This document shows, piece after piece, positions 17,981 through 26,303 of a DNA stretch of 55,369 nucleotides (position 1 is the stretch's first letter; the number at the start of each line of letters is the position of its first letter). Where the stretch lies: contig CAKKSC010000028.1 of the NCBI GenBank assembly GCA_919902985.1, forward strand, positions 1 through 55,369. The letters are read 5' to 3'. Source of the stretch: Desulfuromonadales bacterium (lineage in GTDB: Bacteria > Desulfobacterota > JAENJC01). The position numbers and the translations under genes were made by a program. The notes beneath the pieces were generated by a model that was not told where the DNA came from, did no database searches, and saw nothing but the letters and a program-made list of their open reading frames with translations.

Positions 17981-19059
17981 GAAAGGTCCTCTTCTATGCA
18001 AGCCTTCGTGTCCCTGTGTTCCTCAAAAATCTCCGCAAACTGACTATGGTGCTCCTTGAAGGCATCAAGTACCATAGGGTCGAAATGGGAAGGTGCTGAT
18101 CTTCCGCCAACTTCGAGCAGTATTCTCATGGTTGTCTTATGGTCAAGGGAAGGCTTATATGGTCTCGCGCTGCGAAGGGCGTCGTACCTGTCTATAATCA
18201 GCATGATTCTCCCCTCAAGAGGGATCTCCTCTCCCTTAAGGCCGTAGGGATAACCTGTTCCATCCCAGTTCTCGTGATGATAAAGCGCAAACCTCTTGGC
18301 AGATTTCAGGTACTCGGAGCTGGAACCGCAGAGGACGCTTCCCCCCATGGTGGTGTGCTGCTTCATTATCTCAGACTGCTCATGGGTAAGTTCTCCGGGG
18401 TTTTGAAGTATGTCATCAGGTATGCCTATCTTTCCTATGTCATGCATGGGACTGGCATGGAATATTATATCGCTCTCCTTCTCAGACAGTCCAAGAAGTC
18501 TCGCAAGAAGGGATGTATAATGACTTGTCCTTTTTATGTGAGATGCGGTACCCAGATCCTTATGTTCAGCCATCAGGGTGAGTCTGTATATAGTGTCAGT
18601 AAATGAGTTTCGGAGTTCCAGGGTCCTCTGCTGAACGATCTTTTCAAGCTTTTCATTGTAGTTTTTAAGGTGGTCATGATATTCCTTGAGTTTAATTACA
18701 TTTCTCAGCCTTATGGTGAGTTCAATCATATCCACAGGCTTATTGAGAAAATCAATGGCGCCTGCCTCAAGGCCTTTATGCCTGGACTCTCTGTCTGTCA
18801 GAGCTGTCAGGATGACTACAGGGATAAGCCTTGTTGCATCAGCCTCCTTAAGCTTCTTGCAGATCGCAAAACCGTCCATTCCCGGCATAATCACATCAAG
18901 GAGGATCACATCAGGACTCGAATCGTGAGCGGCCCTGAGGCCCTCTTCTCCATTAAATGCAGTTAATACCTCATACCCTGAAGAGGCAAGACTATCCGCC
19001 ACAATAGTAACATTTAGACGTTCATCGTCAACAATAAGCACTCTGCCCTTTGTAAGCAT
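17977..19059 (-). CDS. response regulator with HD-GYP output (RpfG-like)
   Basis: A cytoplasmic two-domain regulator. The receiver has RVLIVDDERLN and, numbered from the GTG at 19089, phospho-acceptor Asp65 in VILLDVIMPGMDG. A coiled-coil linker (KEYHDHLKNYNEKLEKIVQQ) leads to an HD-GYP domain with HDIGKIGIP and HHENWDGTGYPYGLKGEEIP. It should hydrolyse c-di-GMP when phosphorylated. The frame opens at a GTG (19089) and an ATG (19071), but only the ATG at 19059 has a suitable AAGGA site, giving MLTKGRVLIVDDE. No histidine kinase is encoded nearby. Confidence 0.9.
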   Translation of the reverse strand: MLTKGRVLIVDDERLNVTIVADSLASSGYEVLTAFNGEEGLRAAHDSSPDVILLDVIMPGMDGFAICKKLKEADATRLIPVVILTALTDRESRHKGLEAGAIDFLNKPVDMIELTIRLRNVIKLKEYHDHLKNYNEKLEKIVQQRTLELRNSFTDTIYRLTLMAEHKDLGTASHIKRTSHYTSLLARLLGLSEKESDIIFHASPMHDIGKIGIPDDILQNPGELTHEQSEIMKQHTTMGGSVLCGSSSEYLKSAKRFALYHHENWDGTGYPYGLKGEEIPLEGRIMLIIDRYDALRSARPYKPSLDHKTTMRILLEVGGRSAPSHFDPMVLDAFKEHHSQFAEIFEEHRDTKACIEEDLS

Positions 19060-19109
19060 GGGTTCCTTCATATCGGAAGTTTGATACACATTGATTTACG
19101 TTACAGAAT

Positions 19110-19263
19110 GAGCCTCTTGCAAAACTATCTTTTGTGCTTCGACAGGCTCAGCACGAACGGGGAAAAGTCAACGATTTTAACCCTGCCACCGTTCACCCTG
19201 AGTCCTGGCCTGATCTATGCGAAGGCTTGTCGAAGGGTAATTTCGGACTTTTGCAAGAGGCTC
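19110..19263. repeat. nested MITE with 15-bp perfect terminal inverted repeats
   Basis: The ends GAGCCTCTTGCAAAA (19110-19124) and TTTTGCAAGAGGCTC (19249-19263) are exact inverted repeats. Inside lies a second repeat family, GCTTCGACAGGCTCAGCACG through CTTGTCGAAGGG, related to 38062-38112. It looks like one repeat landing in another. It occupies most of the gap between manC and the HD-GYP gene. Confidence 0.7.
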
Positions 19264-19312
19264 AGAATAACTCAACTTTTTTCAATAACTTTTTGGCATC
19301 TAAATATTGCCT

Positions 19313-20470
19313 TTATAGATACTGTTCCTTCCCCTCTTTTTCCAGCATTTCAACCACCTTCTTTACATCCTGCGCCCTTGACTTATCGCAAATGAGGAGG
19401 GCGTCCTCTGTTTCCACTACAATCAGGTTGCTTACACCGATAGTTGCAACAAGCTTCTTCGGAGAATATATTATGCAATCCTTAGTGTCAATTGATATAT
19501 GCTCCGCATGGGCAACGACACCCTGCTCGTCCCTCGGAAGGAGGTCGTCTATGGCAGTCCAGCTCCCGACATCGTTCCAACCGAAGGTTGAAGGAATAAC
19601 AAGGACGTTGTCGGCCTTCTCCATTACCCCGTAATCTATGGAGACAGAAGGAAGTTCCCCATAAACATCATTCAGCGCCCTCTCCTGCTCCTCTCTTCCA
19701 AGGGCCGGTTCCAGCCTCAGAAGGCCTAAATAGAGGTCAGGCATATGCCTTTCAATGGCCTTGAGTATGGTAGATACTTTGAAGACAAACATACCGGCGT
19801 TCCAGAGGTACTCGCCGCTCTTTACATACTGTTCAGCCGTTGCCCTGTCGGGCTTTTCTACAAATCGTTCGACATGGTATGCCTCAAACCTTGTCTGGGA
19901 CAGCCCCGATTCTACACCCCCTTTTGTCCCCCCCTTATTAAGGGGGGGACAAAAGGGGGAGGGCCGTAAATCTGGGACAGTCCCCTCTCTGACCACCGAC
20001 CCCTTCTTTATATACCCATATCCCGTCTCCGGCCTGTCAGGGGTCATTCCAAGGGTTATTATATAATCCCCGCTCTTTGCAACTTCGCAGGCATTTCTCA
20101 AGGTCTCAAGAAATATGTCTTTATCAAGGATAACATGATCGGCAGGAAGGACAGCCATCACACTTTCAGGGTCCCTTTTCTTAAGCCTCATTGCCGCAAG
20201 CCCGATGCAGGGCGCCGTGTTCCTGCCAACAGGCTCAGCTATAATGTTTTCAGACGGCACATCCTGGATATGACCGATAAGCTCCTCGACATGCTCTATG
20301 CCAGTGACGACATAGACATTTTCAGGGTCAACAAAAGGAAGCAGCCTGTCCACTGTCTGCCTTATCATGGACTCGGAACCGACTATATCAAGGAGCTGCT
20401 TTGGCCTCTTCTTCCTGCTCCTGGGCCAGAATCTGGCACCCTGCCCGCCTGCCATTATTACTGCGTACAT
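19313..20470 (-). CDS. manC: mannose-1-phosphate guanylyltransferase
   Basis: Transfers GMP from GTP to mannose 1-phosphate, giving GDP-mannose for surface polysaccharides. The 385 residues show the nucleotidyltransferase signature IMAGGQGARFWPRSRK and PKQLL, the motifs AEPVGRNTAPCIGLAA and LPADHVI, FVEKPDRATAEQYV, and FGWNDVGSWTA. There is no C-terminal isomerase domain. About residues 162-191 (GTVPDLR through VESGLSQ) are encoded by a 90-base palindromic repeat inserted in frame before HVERFVEKP. It lies on a loop between conserved blocks, so the enzyme may still work. Confidence 0.92.
   Translation of the reverse strand: MYAVIMAGGQGARFWPRSRKKRPKQLLDIVGSESMIRQTVDRLLPFVDPENVYVVTGIEHVEELIGHIQDVPSENIIAEPVGRNTAPCIGLAAMRLKKRDPESVMAVLPADHVILDKDIFLETLRNACEVAKSGDYIITLGMTPDRPETGYGYIKKGSVVREGTVPDLRPSPFCPPLNKGGTKGGVESGLSQTRFEAYHVERFVEKPDRATAEQYVKSGEYLWNAGMFVFKVSTILKAIERHMPDLYLGLLRLEPALGREEQERALNDVYGELPSVSIDYGVMEKADNVLVIPSTFGWNDVGSWTAIDDLLPRDEQGVVAHAEHISIDTKDCIIYSPKKLVATIGVSNLIVVETEDALLICDKSRAQDVKKVVEMLEKEGKEQYL
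19896..19985. repeat. in-frame palindromic element, GGGGACTGTCCC family, manC copy
   Basis: 90 bases bounded by TGGGACAGCCCC-GATTCTAC and GTAAATCTGGGACAGTCCCC-type ends. It carries a nested perfect 20-bp inverted repeat (19917-19936 against 19940-19959, CCCCCTTTTGTCCCCCCCTT) with a three-base loop. Related 60-base copies lie at 22671-22730 and 50750-50809. The length is a multiple of three and the manC frame stays open. Confidence 0.8.
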
Positions 20471-20494
20471 ATATCTCCTGCCAATCAGACCAGC

Positions 20495-20569
20495 TTACCT
20501 CAAGTCCACTGTAAAGGGCTTCTGAATATAATCGGCTGCCCCGCTCATCGGCATTTCAATGGAGGTCGT
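20495..20569 (-). pseudogene. response regulator, C-terminal scrap
   Basis: The minus strand reads IEMPMSGAADYIQKPFT followed by VDLR and a stop. GAADYIQKPFT is the last helix and conserved Lys-Pro of a receiver domain. The frame is closed upstream by a stop, and no first half is present. The rest of 20471-20727 holds nothing else I can identify. Confidence 0.45.
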
Positions 20570-20727
20570 TCAACTATAAGGGGTTTATTCATAATTATCT
20601 CTTGGGCTTTTTATAGGATTATTCATCATTGGTCAACTGAGCAGATGGATTATGGAACGGCGATTCGTATTCCAATGCAGGTGCATCTCTATTCTCTTTA
20701 TCTTTTATCTATTCATGAAGTTTTTCA

Positions 20728-21102
20728 TCATATCTTCAGCAACTGCGTGGCTGTTGCCAAAAGGCTTGTAGCCTGTATCGGTTTGGTAATATAAGAGTTG
20801 GCGCCGAGTGCCAATGCCCTGTCCCTGTCCTCCTGTCCGCCTTCTGTGGTTATTACAACTATAGGGATATCCTTGTTTGCCGGGTCGTTTTTTACAAGGC
20901 TGACGAGCTTCAGGCCATCCATAATCGGCATGTTAATATCAGTGAAGATAATATCGAATTTGCCGGCTGATATCTTCTTTAGCCCGTCGACACCATCGCT
21001 TGCCTCAACTATTTCAACATCCTTCAGCCTCTTCAGGGTGAAGGTTATCAGTTGTCTCATGGTGGGAGAGTCTTCTACCACCAATATTCTAAAGCGAGCC
21101 AT
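20728..21102 (-). CDS. single-domain CheY-like response regulator
   Basis: A 124-residue stand-alone receiver. Asp11 in VVEDSPT and phospho-acceptor Asp55 in FTDINMPIMDG are present, as are TTEGG and the conserved Lys in SYITKPIQ. A strong GGGGGGAAT site precedes the ATG. There is no output domain, so it would act by binding a partner, as CheY does at a flagellar motor or within a phosphorelay. No chemotaxis genes are seen nearby. A MITE separates it from the GAF gene. Confidence 0.9.
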   Translation of the reverse strand: MARFRILVVEDSPTMRQLITFTLKRLKDVEIVEASDGVDGLKKISAGKFDIIFTDINMPIMDGLKLVSLVKNDPANKDIPIVVITTEGGQEDRDRALALGANSYITKPIQATSLLATATQLLKI

Positions 21103-21116
21103 ATTCCCCCCTGTTT

Positions 21117-21221
21117 ATACCAAGTTGTTTTCAAAGATATAATTATTGCCATCTTGGTATTTATACCCGGATGGGTATTTGCACTGCATTCAAATGTTTT
21201 TATTTGAATGCGAATTGGTAT
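21117..21221. repeat. MITE, ATACCAA family, copy 2
   Basis: ATACCAAGTTG at the left and CGAATTGGTAT at the right, with TTGGTATTTATACCCGG and TTCAAATG/ATTTGAATG palindromes inside. It is the inverse of copy 1. Its right end directly meets the GAF gene stop codon (21221-21223). Confidence 0.65.
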
Positions 21222-22099
21222 TACTTCGTCAGTAGGTCAATAAACCCTTGGATAGTAGAAAGCTTCCTCTCTGATTCAGAATAAAGCTTGGAGCTGAATA
21301 CTGCTGTCGCCGTATGCCCGGCAAGCAATGTAAACAGTTCGTAATCCAGATTGGTAAACTTATCCTTCTGCTGTAAGAGACTGTATATGACTATTACACC
21401 TATGACCCTTTCCTTTATCGTCATCGGGATACAAACTATCGGGTCCGTAGGGTCTATTGTCCCCTTGTGTGACAGGTCTTCCTTGAAGTAGCTCTCGCCG
21501 GTCTTGGCGACATTGCCAATTACACCCGTCCCAAGAAATATTGGAGGAACGTCCTCCTTTTCAATCCCTTCCGAAGCGACTGCATTGAGTTGATGGGTCT
21601 TCTCGTCAAGCATCATTACAGCAAACTGCTCCGCGCCGATAAGGTTTATTATTATCTCTAATATTATCCTGAGGACTTCTTTAAAGTCGAGTGTGGAGTG
21701 GAGCTGATAGCTTGCAATATAAAGGTTCGCAAGGTTGTTGTTTTCATTTTCAATCTCAAGGTATCTGTTGGCAAAGTCCTTGTTTTCATCTTCTACCCGC
21801 TTAAACCTCTCAAGTATCTGTTTCTTTTCGGTCTCAAGTGATTCCAGCCTGTTTTGAAGCTTCGAAAGCTCATCGCCTGAAACCCCTTCAAGAGATGCCT
21901 TCCTCAGAGAAAAATTCTCCTCCTCTGCCTGGACAAGCCTGTAGCGGAGCCTTTCATTTTCCTTAAGAAGCTCCTGGGTGAATTCAGCTCCCTTTTTAAT
22001 TATCTGAAGAACCTCATCACCACTCTTTAAAGGAGGTCCCTTCTCCTCGCCGGAATGTATCTGCCCACCTTCAGTCTCATCTTTTCCATGCCCGCTCAT
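21221..22099 (-). CDS. coiled-coil GAF-domain protein
   Basis: A 292-residue soluble protein. After a short acidic start there is a long coiled coil (KSGDEVLQIIKKGAEF to NNLANLYIASYQL) rich in Glu and Lys, then a GAF domain (LDFKEVLRIILEIIINLIG through YELFTLLAGHTATAVF) that could bind a small ligand. No enzymatic domain follows. The ATG at 22099 has AGGAGGG eight bases upstream. An open extension to 22258 is made mostly of MITE-like DNA and is not likely to be translated. With the neighbouring CheY it may form a signalling pair; this is inference. Confidence 0.85.
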   Translation of the reverse strand: MSGHGKDETEGGQIHSGEEKGPPLKSGDEVLQIIKKGAEFTQELLKENERLRYRLVQAEEENFSLRKASLEGVSGDELSKLQNRLESLETEKKQILERFKRVEDENKDFANRYLEIENENNNLANLYIASYQLHSTLDFKEVLRIILEIIINLIGAEQFAVMMLDEKTHQLNAVASEGIEKEDVPPIFLGTGVIGNVAKTGESYFKEDLSHKGTIDPTDPIVCIPMTIKERVIGVIVIYSLLQQKDKFTNLDYELFTLLAGHTATAVFSSKLYSESERKLSTIQGFIDLLTK

Positions 22100-22140
22100 T
22101 GGTATACCCTCCTGACAACCCGCTTTATTGCTTTCTCTAT

Positions 22141-22199
22141 TTATACCCGGATAGGTATTATACAGGGCATTCAAAATCTTTATTTGAATGCGAATTATT
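22141..22199. repeat. partial MITE, ATACCAA family, copy 3
   Basis: Contains TTATACCCGGATAGGTATTA, then TTCAAA..ATTTGAATGCGAATTA. These are the internal palindrome and right part of the element at 21117-21221, but the outer TTGGTAT end is missing. It lies directly upstream of the GAF gene. Confidence 0.55.
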
Positions 22200-22277
22200 A
22201 TTAATACCCTATTTGCAAAATACTGGGTAAATTTACCACATGAAAGAAACTGTATCAAGAAATTTTATTTGAGACCC

Positions 22278-23108
22278 CTATTTCAGGTTCAGAAACTTAT
22301 GTACCTGTGGAATTACCCTTACATCCAAGAGCTTGCGGGTTACAATCTCCTGTAATCTAAGAAGACTCCCGGCATCCATATCAATAGGTGTCCGGGGCTG
22401 AATGATAAAGGGGATATTGACATCAACAGAATAAACAAGCTCAGCAGCCAACATTAGCTCATCCTCGGCGACCATACTGTCCACTACGACCTTGACAAAC
22501 ACCTCACTCTTGGATGCCATTTTAAGAAAGTCCCTGTGAAGGTTCCAGAAAGGCTTCACGCCGGAAACCGAAGGGAGCTTGATATCCATGCCTATTATGT
22601 CTATGAGATCGATAACCTCAGAAAGATGGGCAGGAAGGAGGCCGTTGGTCTCAAGATATATCTTTAGCTTGGGGACTGTCCCAGATTTACGGACGGAGTG
22701 CAGCGAAGTCGTAGAATCGGGACTGTCCCCGTTTTTGAACTCAGTAAGCCACTTCTTCAGGAAATCAGACTGTTCCAGCGGCTCACCTCCTGTAAGAGAT
22801 ATGGAGTGATGCAGGTTTTGATGTGTCTGATAGGAGTTGATGATCTCTGTGAGTTTTTCAGGTGAAACAGGATTCGGTAGGGGCGTATTGCCATACGCCC
22901 CTACGATATTGCACTCTGAACTTCGAACCCTGCTCTCCGGTGTGTCGCAGTAATTGCAGGTAAGGGAGCAGCCGGAGAACCTCACAAATATCTGTCTTAA
23001 CCCTACAAGCAGCCCCTCACCCTGGATGGATGAAAAAACCTCTGAGAGGTAGGCCTTTCTGACCCCTGACCCTTTATGCCCTTGAGGGTACTGACCCCTG
23101 CTTTTCAG
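22278..23108 (-). CDS. queE: 7-carboxy-7-deazaguanine synthase (radical SAM)
   Basis: A radical SAM enzyme of the queuosine pathway that turns carboxytetrahydropterin into 7-carboxy-7-deazaguanine. The cluster motif is [18 protein letters not shown] with the CxxxCxxC cysteines. Upstream and in frame lies [16 protein letters not shown] and VGLRQIFV, the conserved QueE N-terminus, so the protein begins well before the GTG at 22985. No ATG or GTG remains there: the segment preceding codon 23057 is GGGGTCAG repeat DNA. The first possible start is a CTG at 23108 overlapping the trpB stop. Two further repeats are absorbed in frame (22671-22730, 22877-22904). Confidence 0.85.
   Translation of the reverse strand: MKSRGQYPQGHKGSGVRKAYLSEVFSSIQGEGLLVGLRQIFVRFSGCSLTCNYCDTPESRVRSSECNIVGAYGNTPLPNPVSPEKLTEIINSYQTHQNLHHSISLTGGEPLEQSDFLKKWLTEFKNGDSPDSTTSLHSVRKSGTVPKLKIYLETNGLLPAHLSEVIDLIDIIGMDIKLPSVSGVKPFWNLHRDFLKMASKSEVFVKVVVDSMVAEDELMLAAELVYSVDVNIPFIIQPRTPIDMDAGSLLRLQEIVTRKLLDVRVIPQVHKFLNLK
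22671..22730. repeat. in-frame palindromic element, GGGGACTGTCCC family, queE copy
   Basis: Exactly 60 bases from GGGGACTGTCCC to GGGACTGTCCCC, with GATTTACGG and GTAGAATC next to the ends. In queE it is read on the minus strand and encodes a stretch containing [20 protein letters not shown]. The copy at 50750-50809 is read in the other orientation. Confidence 0.85.
22877..22904. repeat. GTAGGGGCGTA hairpin repeat inside queE
   Basis: A perfect 11-bp inverted repeat, GTAGGGGCGTA-TTGCCA-TACGCCCCTAC, with a six-base loop. It encodes [10 protein letters not shown] in queE without breaking the frame. A related hairpin is in the giant CHAT gene near 53665. Confidence 0.75.
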
Positions 23109-24289
23109 AGCTCCACCCCTTTTATCTTTGCCACATGCATCACGTCCTTGTCGCCCCGGCCCGAAAGGTTAACAATTATCACCTGGTTTTTCTTCATCTT
23201 CGGGGCTGCCTTAACTGCATAAGCCACTGCATGAGCGCTCTCAAGGGCAGGGATGATACCTTCCTCCTTAGAAAGGAGCTCAAAGGCCTTCAAGGCCTCA
23301 TCATCCGTGGCGTACGTATAATCTATCCTTCCCTGGTCCCTGAGATACGCATGCTCAGGCCCGACGCTGGCATAATCCAACCCGGCGGAGACCGAATGGG
23401 TCTCAAGCACCTGGCCGTTTTCGTCCTGAAGGAGGTAGCTCTTCGTCCCCTGGAGAACACCAAGAGAGCCACCTGCAAACCTTGCAGCATGTCTGCCGCT
23501 CTTTATACCCTCCCCTCCTGCCTCAACTCCAGTCATCTTGACTCCCTTATCCTTCATGAAGGGATAGAACAGCCCCATGGCATTACTCCCTCCGCCAACA
23601 CAGGCGATCAGCAGGTCAGGGAGCTTCCCCTCAAGCTCCATTATCTGCTTTCTTGCCTCTTTCCCTATCACGGACTGGAAGTCCCTGACCATAACAGGAT
23701 AAGGATGAGGTCCGAAGACCGTGCCCATAATATAGTGGGTCGTTCTTACATTTGTAGTCCAGTCTCTCAAGGCCTCACTTATGGCGTCCTTAAGTGTCCT
23801 TGTCCCTATATCTACCCTGTTCACCTTCGCGCCCAGGAGCTTCATCCTGAATACATTGAGAGATTGCCTCTTTACATCCTCGGCCCCCATATATATCTCA
23901 CACTCAAGGCCGAACATGGCGGCCCCTGTGGCTGTTGCGACACCGTGTTGTCCTGCCCCTGTCTCAGCTATTATCCTCTTCTTTCCAAGCTTTCTGGCAA
24001 GGAGTACCTGGCCGACAACGTTGTTTATCTTGTGTGCCCCTGTATGACAGAGATCTTCGCGTTTAAGATAAATCCTGGCCCCTCCAAGCCTCTTTGTAAG
24101 CCTCTCTGCATGATAAAGAGGAGTGGCCCTTCCGACAAACTCCCGCAGGTAGTAAGCCAGTTCCTTTCTGAACTCCTTATCCTTCTTAAACCTCTCATAC
24201 ACCTTTGTAAGCTCAATGAGAGCAGGCATCAGGGTCTCAGGGACGTATCTCCCGCCGTAGATTCCAAAATGTCCCTTTTTATCAGGCAT
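23105..24289 (-). CDS. trpB: tryptophan synthase beta chain
   Basis: Condenses indole and serine to tryptophan with pyridoxal phosphate. The ATG at 24289 ([13 protein letters not shown]) has GGAGGGG five bases upstream and is preferred over the ATG at 24301; length is 394 residues. Motifs are [13 protein letters not shown], the Schiff-base Lys87 in [25 protein letters not shown], the phosphate-binding [12 protein letters not shown] and the C-terminal [10 protein letters not shown]. No trpA or other trp gene is in the window. The queE frame begins at the trpB stop, suggesting one transcript. Confidence 0.96.
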   Translation of the reverse strand: MPDKKGHFGIYGGRYVPETLMPALIELTKVYERFKKDKEFRKELAYYLREFVGRATPLYHAERLTKRLGGARIYLKREDLCHTGAHKINNVVGQVLLARKLGKKRIIAETGAGQHGVATATGAAMFGLECEIYMGAEDVKRQSLNVFRMKLLGAKVNRVDIGTRTLKDAISEALRDWTTNVRTTHYIMGTVFGPHPYPVMVRDFQSVIGKEARKQIMELEGKLPDLLIACVGGGSNAMGLFYPFMKDKGVKMTGVEAGGEGIKSGRHAARFAGGSLGVLQGTKSYLLQDENGQVLETHSVSAGLDYASVGPEHAYLRDQGRIDYTYATDDEALKAFELLSKEEGIIPALESAHAVAYAVKAAPKMKKNQVIIVNLSGRGDKDVMHVAKIKGVEL

Positions 24290-24377
24290 GTTCCCCTCCA
24301 TGGTTCACTTAGTTTATCCATAGTATAGATTTTTCATACAAAAAAAGCAGTATAAATCTGACTTGCCAGGTCGCACT

Positions 24378-26303
24378 TCATCTCTCCAATTGATTGTTAA
24401 CTATCATCTCATAGGTAACCTGATCTATGGCCAGCAACTTCTTTTCCAGCCGCTGCAGATAATCATCGCTGTCCTCTCCATAAAAAGAGCGTGCCTCCAG
24501 ACGATTTCCAAGAGAATGATAGAGATACCCGCGAGCGGTGATAATGCCGACCGAGTTTTTATCGCACACGTAAGCGAATTCATCATCCTTTTGGAATAAC
24601 GAAACTCCGAGGGTTGCAAAACGCTCCTTTATACCGAGCAGGTCAAGGACAGTCGGCGCCAGGTCTGCCTGGGAACCTATAGTTGAAACCGTTTTATGTT
24701 TAAAGAGCTTAGGGGAATAGATAACCAGCGGGGTATGATAGCGCTCCGGATTTTGAAATGAACGGTAGGCATCGAAGTTGTGATCTGCTGTGAAAATAAA
24801 TATCGTATCGTCAAACCACGGGGCCGCAGCCGCTGCCTTCATGAACTGTCCCAGGCTCCAGTCAGAATAGTGGAGTGTGTTCAAAAATCCGTTCTCCGTG
24901 TTTTCTCCATGAGGGTATTTTTCAAGCCCATTTCCCGGCCGTATGTATGGTGTATGAGTGGTGCCGGTAAACAGGAACGCGAAAAACGGCTTCTTTGCTG
25001 CATCCAGTTTTGATTTAAGGAACATCATCGATTCGTAATCCCATCCAAATACGGACTTTTGCCCTGAATAGTCGAGCAGCATAGGCATATCTTCCATTCC
25101 ATAATAGTATTCAAATCCGGTCGCCCTGGCAATGGCGTCTACCCTGAAAGACCGGCGCCTGGAACTCTGGGTAAAGATGGTTTCGTAACCGTTGTCCCTG
25201 AGTATATTGCCGATCTTCGGGAAATTGCCGGCCTCAAGGCCAAAACCGAGATTGGGAAGACCGATAAGAGGCGGCAACCCGGTAAGAGATGCCTGTATCC
25301 CTTCGATACTGCGCTGTCCTACGGCATAAAAATTTGTAAACTGGAGGCCGTTGTTCGCCAGGCGGTCAAAGTTAGGTGTAACCCCAAAATTGTTATTGCC
25401 AAAGCTGTCTATGTAAAACGGGCTCCAGCTCTCCATAAGCATGAGGACTACGTTATGGCGACTGTGTGCCCCATCCCCACCCCAACCCTCCCCTTGAAAG
25501 GGAGGGAGAGAAGTTGCTTCCTCTCCCTCAGGGAGAGGATTAAGGTGAGGGTGGGGTTCTTTCCCATCGTTAACCGGCGTCCTCGCTATCCGCTGCGCCT
25601 CTTCGAAAGAGGTGTAAAAGTGATGGTTGACGGTATTCTTTGCAGCCCTGGCATGGTGGTAAAGGGTAAACACCCCGTTGAGCACCAGGTTGCTCTGGGC
25701 CGTACTGCCGGACTCGAACGCATCGATGATGTTTATGGGCTTATCTGAAAATGTCCCCCTTATACCTAAGACCATGAACCCTGCAAAGAGAAGGAATTTT
25801 ATTGGCATGAGGCGGCTTTCCCTGGTATCCCTTTCCAGAATAAATCTCCACAACAAAAAGAGCGCTGCCGCAAAGAGCAGGAAAAGCGCCAGATGAGGCT
25901 TATAGCTGCCTAAAGCAAACTCAAAAATAAAACCAGCATCGTTCCCTATCACAAGTAGCTCACTCGTCATGTGACGCTTTACATCGCCAAAATAGATTAC
26001 ATCCCCTGCAAGAAGAAGGGTCAGAAGGATGAGGATGACATACATCCCCCATCCCCATATCCTCTGCCAGATACTGGCATTAGCAAAGCGAAGGGGGAGG
26101 TTAAAGAAAAACAGCATGACTAAAAATGCTGTCAGCAGGATTGACAAATCAAAGCGGACCCCGTCAATAACTGAAAAAGCCAGCTTTCCGCCGGAGATGG
26201 TTGAAAATGTACCTCTATATGTAAAATATAGCGCTGCCCGCGCCATCGAAAACACCGACAGCCCGACACCTATAAATAAAAAGCTCTTTCTCCATCTGGT
26301 CAC
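24378..26303 (-). CDS. membrane sulfatase-fold phosphotransferase (LTA-synthase family)
   Basis: A 641-residue inner-membrane enzyme with about five transmembrane helices in the first 190 residues and a large periplasmic alkaline-phosphatase-fold domain. The metal-site and nucleophile motifs are VVLMLMESWSPFYIDSFG and GQRSIEGIQASLTGLPPL, with a later FTADHNFDA. Gram-negative relatives transfer phosphoglycerol or phosphoethanolamine to envelope glycans or lipids; the substrate here is unknown. It closes the envelope operon, overlapping the lipid kinase gene by four bases. About residues 248-276 are a repeat insert (LNPLPEGEE, PPFQGEGWGGDG) just before the catalytic domain. Confidence 0.85.
   Translation of the reverse strand: MTRWRKSFLFIGVGLSVFSMARAALYFTYRGTFSTISGGKLAFSVIDGVRFDLSILLTAFLVMLFFFNLPLRFANASIWQRIWGWGMYVILILLTLLLAGDVIYFGDVKRHMTSELLVIGNDAGFIFEFALGSYKPHLALFLLFAAALFLLWRFILERDTRESRLMPIKFLLFAGFMVLGIRGTFSDKPINIIDAFESGSTAQSNLVLNGVFTLYHHARAAKNTVNHHFYTSFEEAQRIARTPVNDGKEPHPHLNPLPEGEEATSLPPFQGEGWGGDGAHSRHNVVLMLMESWSPFYIDSFGNNNFGVTPNFDRLANNGLQFTNFYAVGQRSIEGIQASLTGLPPLIGLPNLGFGLEAGNFPKIGNILRDNGYETIFTQSSRRRSFRVDAIARATGFEYYYGMEDMPMLLDYSGQKSVFGWDYESMMFLKSKLDAAKKPFFAFLFTGTTHTPYIRPGNGLEKYPHGENTENGFLNTLHYSDWSLGQFMKAAAAAPWFDDTIFIFTADHNFDAYRSFQNPERYHTPLVIYSPKLFKHKTVSTIGSQADLAPTVLDLLGIKERFATLGVSLFQKDDEFAYVCDKNSVGIITARGYLYHSLGNRLEARSFYGEDSDDYLQRLEKKLLAIDQVTYEMIVNNQLER
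25474..25558. repeat. in-frame palindromic element, CCCCACCC family
   Basis: About 85 bases ending in CCATCCCCACCCC and GAGGGTGGGG, with inner CCCTCCCCTTGAAAGGGAGGG and CCTCTCCCTCAGGGAGAGG hairpins. It encodes HPHLNPLPEGEEATSLPPF and QGEGWGGDG in the sulfatase-fold protein. A related copy is at 47052-47128. Confidence 0.75.

Noticed and set aside
22100-22258. 53-codon N-terminal extension of the GAF protein
   Set aside because: Consists mostly of a partial ATACCAA repeat; a strong ribosome-binding site favours 22099.
23135-24328. Open frame of 397 codons on the + strand
   Set aside because: Antisense to trpB and without family motifs; trpB on the minus strand is certain.
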